A stretch of DNA of 64,000 nucleotides from Polytrichum commune (lineage: Eukaryota; Streptophyta; Polytrichopsida; Polytrichales; Polytrichaceae). The notes under the pieces were generated by a model. It was not told the DNA's origin and made no database searches. It worked only from the letters and a program-made list of their open reading frames with translations. The position numbers and the translations under genes were made by a program. Below, one piece after another: positions 58,196 to 64,000 of this stretch. Location of the stretch: the NCBI GenBank assembly GCA_950295325.1, contig OX485805.1:10726501-10790500 (forward strand). The letters run 5' to 3'. Positions within the stretch are counted from its first letter, which is position 1. Each line of letters starts with the position of its first letter.

Positions 58196-60817
58196 TGATG
58201 CATTTCTTGTTTCATGACGTGTTGTCTAACGTGTGTTGTTTACTTCATTTGCAGGATTTCAAATACCAGATGATTAATAAATTCTCCTCGATTGACAACG
58301 CAAGCCACAAGCAGAAGAAGTACAACGAGCTACGAGGAGAAATTTATTTAATCACTGCTTCTGACTCTGTGTGGGGAAAATGGAAGTGTGTTTTCGAGAA
58401 ACACGAGACGGGGGACCTCACGGACCCCGACACCGGCATGCTCTTCAACCAGATTGCGCGCTTCAAGAAAATGGAGCCTCTGGTGAGGGAGTTCTTCAGA
58501 GCTCTTCAAGGGCTTTCGGAGACAAAGATGAGAAAGGCGGCTTCCCACATCCTTCACGTACAGCCCACGTACGACGAAGAGATACTGGGTCCACCCGAAG
58601 ATCGTCTTCACCAAGCCTAAAAGCTTCGTCCCTTCATGCTACACAATGAAGGAATGGACGGAGAACAGGAAGAAGAAGACGACCATCGTCCAGGAGCTGC
58701 ACAAGCTTGTGCCGGAGAAGAAGCTCCTTGTGGATGGAGAGGTCGACGAGGCGCACTGGAGGGCCTTCAAATCCGAGTACAAGTTTACCAGTGCGTCGAT
58801 GGCGGCACTCATGAGGGAGGCGGGAGACGAATTCCTCAGGTCCAAGCTCGTGAAAGGGGGGAAGAACCGGGCGCTTCCCGAACACTCCGCGCGTGCCTTC
58901 TCCAACTTCATAAAGGAGAAGGAGATCGTTAGTTTCGAAGGGGACGCACATTTCAACTTGGTCACCCTCGACCCGCTCAAGATCCAAGGCTGGCCAGGGT
59001 CCGATTCCAGGAAGGCGATCAGGACAAAAGCCGGGGATCGCTTCCCCTTCGCATTGATAGACTTCAGAAACATCCCTGGAGCTTCATTCGAGGGGACAAT
59101 GAGCACCTCGTTTTACGAGCCATTCTTCTCCAAGTTCGTCGACTAGTCCCAAATTCAAGGAGGTGGATATCTGGTTGTGGATTGTCGAGGACAGGAGGGC
59201 GGAGCAAGTCTACGAGATTGTGCGGAAATTGCAGCCAGAGTACGCCGTCTCGAAATCCCACTACGTTGCTGCACCGGCGGAGGGGGCGTACAACACTTTG
59301 AAAGACAAGAAGACGAAGATCGTCAATGTGTTGTGCTTGTACTTCGTGTACAAAGCTGAGCTGCTGAAGGTGCCAAACCATCCTATAGCCCGGATGGAAA
59401 AGCTTTTCCAGGTCCCAGACGTGTTGGGTACCAGCAGGAGTTTGTACAATGAGGCGAAATACGCCAACTACCCCGCGGATGAGCTGCGGATGGATTTCTA
59501 CCTGCGGATGATGAGGACCCTCACGAAGAGGGGGGACTGCATCTTCAACGTCTTCGGGGGCTCGAAACCGGTCTTCGCTGCAATGGTAAGCAACTACCCT
59601 GAAGTTTTAATGTGTTTGGTTTGGGTCGAGCGACCCAAACTAGTTTTGTATTGGTTGTCATTTTTCTCTATTCTTCATTGGTGATACTAACGCTATTGAT
59701 ATGGATTGTGCAGATGTCTGGGTTGAACATCTACTCCTATGTGGAGGATGCCGATGTTCAATTCTACAGGACCCAAAAGTCTCTGGCTAAGAGGATGGAC
59801 ATCCTCGACTGGATACCGGGATCCTACATTGGCGAGATCCTCCAGGGGGGTGAGAATCCGCTTGATATGGCGAGGCGAATCAACCCGGAAGAATTTACCA
59901 TGCGGCCCTCCGTTGAATTGCCAGAACCACTCATCGGGTTGCATCCGGGCAATCCGTCAATGGGAGCAGGTGGCGAGGTTGCGGAGGAGGGGGAGGAGGA
60001 GGAGGAAGCAGAAAAAATGGAGGGGGAGGTGGAGGAAGGGGCAACATGATTCACTCAAGAATCCGAAGCCCCTCAGCGGAAGAAGGCCATGCGGGCTGCC
60101 ACGCCGCAGAGCAGGCTGGTGCATGTGCTCACGGTGGACGACGCGAAGGAGATGTACTCGAGGGACGCGATGGCCACCTTCAGGGATCGGCGAAGGCTGA
60201 AGGGGAAAAAATTGTACAGCGACTATGCGGTGGAGGAGACGATCGCCATAAGCTCCGAGGATGAGGACGACATGGAGCTCGCGAAGAGGCTAAGGTCGGA
60301 TCATGCCTCCCCCACAGCGTTCGCCGGGAATGTGAGGGTGAAACCGGAAGTCCTCATCGTGGAGGAGGCCAACGCGAAAATGCTCTGGGACGAGGAGCAG
60401 CGCGTCCGATTGGAGAAAGCTGCCGCGGATGAGCCCTCGGTCCGCAACGAAGTCGCGGAGTTGAGGGCTCTCCTTTTGGAGTAGGAGCGGCAAAGGGCGA
60501 TGGCCCAACCTCCCTCCCAAGCGGAACTGATCACGCAAGTGATTCAGGGCATGCTGGCGCAGGGATTGGTGATGGCTCCCCCGAGTGCATTCCCTCATTT
60601 GCCCGCCGGCTTCCCTCCCCAAGATATCGGCCCGCGCGTCAGCAGTCATTCAGCTTCGGGCATTTGCTACAGCCGCACGCCCGCCCTTACGCGCCCGTCC
60701 AGCAGGTGGACGACCCCAACCTTTGGCGCGTCCCCGGAGCGTCCATCTCGTTGGCACCCCCGCCGCTCCGGCCTCCCATCCTCTTGCCCCCACACCACCA
60801 GCGGGACGACCCCCACA

Positions 60818-60912
60818 TGTTTGGGTCGTCCGACCCAAACAGTGCCGACGTTGGAGCGTCCCAGAGCGACCCTCGCCAAGCAGTAGGGTTTGGGTCGGCC
60901 GACCCAAACCCC
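60818..60912 (+). repeat. GGGTCG palindromes inside gene B coding sequence, outer copy
   Basis: Two perfect copies, centres TC and GC, read as MFGSSDPN and GFGSADPN in the gene B frame. Same location as the coding copies in the inner gene, but with different centres. Confidence 0.88.
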
Positions 60913-62641
60913 GTCCCCGATCAGACCCCCGTTGACGAGCCCATGCTAGATGTTGAAGGCCCTCAAGGGCCTGATGATACCTCTATTCCTAACCCAGTCG
61001 ATGAACCAATGCATGATGCGCATGCGGAGGTTGGGTTGGGACAAAGGCCTGACAGTCAACCTTTGCAGGAGTAGGTTGCGGCTGACGTCGTCGTCGGAGG
61101 CGGCGGTGACAGAGGTGGGGCAACGCACGCGATGCCGGCATCAACGGCGTCAAGGCACGACCAAGGCGAGGTAATGCACTGACCCCACTCAGTTTGGGTC
61201 GGTCGACCCAAACTCCCCGGGTCTTTGTCTTCTTGCCTTGGTCGTGTCCCCTAGCTAGGACGAACTTACGCGCCCGTCACCCTCCCCCCCGGCACTCGCG
61301 CCCTTCGTCACCCCCGAGCGACCATCCGTTCGTCCACCTACCCCGGCTTGCGACGAAGTCTTCATCACGGCGGCGCGTCTCCTCAAATTTTGTTAGATGT
61401 AGATCTAGACTAGTTTGAACGCATCGTTCAACGCGGCTCCCCCCCATCAAGATGTACATAGAGCATTATATATAATATAATCACCATTTTTTACTCCTAT
61501 ATACTTGTATCTTGTGGTTGAATGTATATTGTATGCTTTTGCCTCTCTTGTGTCCCTTGTTGCACCCCCTCCAAGATGAATCAAATGGTTTTGTGTTTGC
61601 ACCGAGAACACTCGTTTCCTTAATGCTTCGTTTGGACATAGCATGACATAAGTCGCCCCCGTTTTCTCTCGCTCGTATCCGCAGGGCTCGGAGCATAGCG
61701 TAGCGGCTCCCCGACGCTCTTCTCCAAGGAGCGGAGAGGGCAGCACGGCGCCCCCCCCCCGGTTTTACCCGCCCCGCCCCCGCTGCCGAAGAAACGATTC
61801 CTGGTGTTAGACATGAACGGTGTCCTCGTGCACTGCGTTCATTGCCCTAGGGCCCCCACAGTGCCCTTTTGCAAGCCCGAGGACGCTAATTACGACGGGC
61901 CGCCCACGTTCATAAAGAGCAAGCTAGTTCACCTCCGCCCGTGGCTTCGGACCTTCCTGCAGATCGCCCAACAACGATGGTGGGTGGTCGTGTGGAGCTC
62001 CATGAAGGCCGAGAACACCAATGCCGTCGTGGAGTTCATCTTCAAGGGCATCGAGCCCCCCTGCATGGTCCTAGCACAGGAAGCATGTAGAATATTGTAC
62101 ACATCGGACGGCAAAGTCGTCAAAAAACCAAACAACGCCGCTTCCCCCCAATATCTCAAGGTCTTGAAGCCCATTTTTTGGGACCAGCGACCGTCCTTGA
62201 TAGGCGTCTCCTACGATGTCCGTCCCACCCGCGAGAACACGCTCATGGTGGACGACAGCGCCGCCAAGAACATGTTGAACCCGACGGCCAACTTCATAGT
62301 TTGCCTACGTGGACGGTCGAGAAGGTCCGGGACCGATTTTTGTTAGACCTTAGTAAATACCTCCAGGTGCTCTGGGGTAGCGGACTACCCGTAAACAATT
62401 TTGTTAGGAATAATCCCATAGGCGAGAGATACTTGGATCCACGAGACCATTTGTACAGAGAGTTGTTCTCACACGCGAAATTTAACAAGCTCATTTGAGG
62501 CACTACGTGTGTTTGTATGTGTGTGTGTGTGTGCCCGCCCACTTTGTGTAATACATGCTTCATATGTATCTTGATTTTCACGCTCTATCTCCCCCCTTTC
62601 CCTTTCCCTTGGGTTTTGTTTTGTTTCAATTTTGGCGCCAG

Positions 62642-63435
62642 CGTTTGGAGCCCTCGATTGACATCGTCAGCGAGTCAGACTTGGGGAGCTTCTTCTACGA
62701 GACCGTTTACGACGCCGCGTCGACCATTGACTACTCCAAGGAGCCTATTGACGCCGGCGGCGTCAATAGCCCCCCACCCAAGCAAATCTTCCGGCGCTCT
62801 GCGTCCCCGTCGCCGCTCAAGGACATAGATCGCAAATGCGTCCGGACGTCCCCCTCCCGGCCCGGCGGCAGCATTACACCTCAACGGCGGCTGCGGATGG
62901 ACGCTCAGCCTACGAAGAGTGGCACCCTTCCTATTCCTTTGCGGGATGCCTTGCCCCTCCTCGCCAACTCCAACAGGAACGCCCCCGGTGACAAGGTGAA
63001 CCCCCCCCCCCAACATGGTTAACCGCGCATTACAATCATTTTTCACTAAACAAAGGAACGTGTGACACGTTTGGGTCTTCCTCCCTAAACTAACACATGT
63101 GTTCTTGCATTCACGCGTTGCAGGTTGCTCCCACCCGTAAACCTATGCGGTCTAGTGCGTCCATCGAGTTGGAGCGTTTCTACTCCATGACCAGAAATGC
63201 AAGACAGTCCACTTCATCGTATTCGAATTCTTCGTCGTATAATTCGGGCGGCCGACGGAATCCAAAATGTGTTATTGATGGCGGTCACCCCAAGAATGGC
63301 TATAGTCGCGGGGCGGAGATTTTCAGGAATGTTGAAGCAATGCGAGCAAAAGAAGCCGCAACAAAAGAAAAAGATGCAAAAGAAAAAAAAAAACAAAAGA
63401 AAAAGAGGCAGTCTCCGAGGCTAGATAGGCCATAG
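62642..63435 (+). CDS. Two conserved exons downstream of gene B, outer copy
   Basis: Exon 1 (62,642-62,995) follows a GGCGCCAG acceptor and ends GACAAG/GTGAAC. Exon 2 (63,124-63,435) follows GCGTTGCAG. Both are open and in phase, about 221 aa: RLEPSIDIVSESDLGSF..., a Ser/Pro/Arg-rich region, GRRNPKC and a Lys-rich tail. It is close to the inner copy in protein sequence and unbroken even though gene B next to it is badly decayed. The tail is shorter than in the inner copy. Confidence 0.55.
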
Positions 63436-63564
63436 TAGGCGTAGGGTTTTGGGCCATAGGCAACATCATTTTGGGTCGCACTATCCAATGGATGTGTGGT
63501 GTTAGCATGCTATGCATTTTACATGCCATACTTTGTATGTTTTATTTGCAATAATATAATTGTC

Positions 63565-63830
63565 ACATGATTTCCCCTTCCATATGGTCCAAGGTTTGGA
63601 TTGCCCTACCTAAACCATCACAAATATGAGTTTGGAATATTTTGTATGCAATATTATATTGGTTAACATATTTACCCTTCAATAAGATCTATGGTTTGGA
63701 TTGCCCTACCTAAACCATATTCATACAAGCTCTAATATTTTGTGTGCAATAATATGAATGTTTTAAGGTTTCCCCTTTAGTTTGGTCTAAGGTTTGGATT
63801 GCCCACCCTAAACCATCACAAATATGAGTT
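63565..63830 (-). repeat. Subterminal repeats, gene B side, outer copy
   Basis: Three copies of ATTTCCCCTTC, GGTCCAAGGTTTGGATTGCC and CTACCTAAACC, inverse of those at 38,776-39,012, 145-400 bp inside the right terminus. The conserved spacing and number support a role as binding sites. Confidence 0.85.
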
Positions 63831-63947
63831 ATTTATGGGGTTCTTGGTCTAAACACCCGCTTCAAAGTGTTCGCATCTTACAACTTTCTCCAATATGTGT
63901 TCCATATATCCTTGTTCTTATTTATGTGAATGTCTCAAAATGCCCAA

Positions 63948-63975
63948 AAAGTCTCAATTTAACGAATATAGTGTT
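63948..63975 (-). repeat. Right terminal inverted repeat of the outer element
   Basis: Reads outward as AAAGTCTCAATTTAACG and AATATAGTGTT, identical to the inner element ends. Preceded by CAAAATGCCCAAA as at the inner left end, showing it is the gene B-side terminus. Bases after it are ATATG. Confidence 0.9.
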
Positions 63976-64000
63976 ATATGTGAAAAACAACCTTGCTTGC

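Larger units (their letters stand above)
56722..62498 (+). pseudogene. Gene B, outer copy: ParB-like / FCP1-like protein, decayed
   Basis: Exons match the inner copy: 56,722-58,047, 58,255-59,585, 59,714-61,170 and 61,685-62,498, with conserved GT-AG sites. Damage includes TAG at 57,796 (CAA or CAG ancestor) and TGA at 57,868 (TGG ancestor). There are frameshifts near 58,580 and 59,145, TGA at 60,047, TAG at 60,482, a shift near 60,650, TAG near 61,072, a C-run slip near 61,750 and a one-base loss near 62,307. Motifs remain readable: FWLIDGQHSVEASKKI, FLQIAQQRWW, LDMNGVLVHC and LMVDDSAAKN. The DxD motif is LDMNG, again with Asn. Three palindromes lie in intron 2 (58,057-58,195), one in intron 3 (59,619) and one in intron 4 (61,190). 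Confidence 0.88.
31495..63975 (+). mobile_element. Outer copy of the giant two-gene DNA transposon (interrupted)
   Basis: The right end (63,948-63,975) carries the intact 28 bp terminus. The left end shares the gene A-side subterminal sequence (TTTCTCTAGTCTCAAATTAA and so on) but loses homology at about 31,495, so about 15 terminal bases are missing. Gene A (minus, 32,010-35,491) and gene B (plus, 56,722-62,498) diverge from a middle into which the inner copy was inserted. Subtracting the inner element leaves about 16.24 kb, almost exactly the inner element's length. Both genes are frameshifted, so this copy is older. Confidence 0.82.

Noticed and set aside
31495-63975. Simple large inverted duplication or tandem array of genes A and B
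   Set aside because: Gene order and terminus positions only make sense if one complete element is inserted within another.

Overview
This 64 kb window is nuclear DNA from a eukaryote, most likely a land plant or close streptophyte relative. The evidence is GT-AG introns, Arabidopsis-type TTTAGGG interstitial repeats, and dense nested transposons with almost no host genes. I cannot name the species. The only plausible ordinary host gene is a small secreted-protein gene at 22.8 kb with its own TATA box. Everything else I can identify is mobile DNA, satellite-like repeat or unassigned sequence.

Left part (1-25 kb). A decayed hAT-type transposase gene with a TTF/BED-like zinc finger lies at 1.3-3.5 kb, behind a leader and an AGAGTTC minisatellite. 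A very large two-ORF non-LTR retrotransposon follows (about 5.5-17 kb, plus strand). Its ORF2 carries a 2A-like ribosome-skipping motif (GDIEPNPGP), an APE-type endonuclease, a reverse transcriptase, an RNase H and, at the C-terminus, a CCHC/RHN/RPD...E...K block typical of restriction-like endonucleases. This is a dual-endonuclease architecture. The copy is dead: frameshifts, six in-frame stops, and a catalytic Asp changed to Gly. Minisatellites and two families of diverged dispersed repeats fill 17-21 kb.

Middle part (25-31.5 kb). A 406 bp hAT-like MITE and a 4.08 kb hAT element (13 bp terminal inverted repeats, perfect 8 bp target duplication ATCACATG) sit in A/C-rich sequence. The 4.08 kb element keeps a BED/DUF659 fragment of its transposase.

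Right part (31.5-64 kb). Two copies of one giant DNA transposon, about 16.2 kb each, are nested in opposite orientation. The inner copy (38,614-54,846) has near-perfect terminal inverted repeats starting AACACTATATTCG and a candidate 4 bp target duplication TTTA. It sits inside the intergenic middle of the older outer copy (about 31,495-63,975). Each copy carries two divergent genes. Gene A encodes a 976 aa putative DDE-type transposase, intact in the inner copy. Gene B is a five-exon gene encoding a roughly 1,650 aa protein with a ParB-like motif region and a C-terminal FCP1/NIF-like HAD domain. Two further conserved exons follow gene B.

About fifty copies of a near-perfect palindrome, TTTGGGTCGNNCGACCCAAA, are found only within these two elements. 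They occur in the gene A first intron, in gene B introns close to the 5' splice sites, in the gene B leader, and in frame in gene B coding sequence. The element, its ParB-like protein and the palindromes together are the best candidate in this window for an undescribed system. The outer copy is older: its gene A is frameshifted and interrupted by a second copy of the 406-409 bp MITE, for which the inner copy provides the exact empty site.
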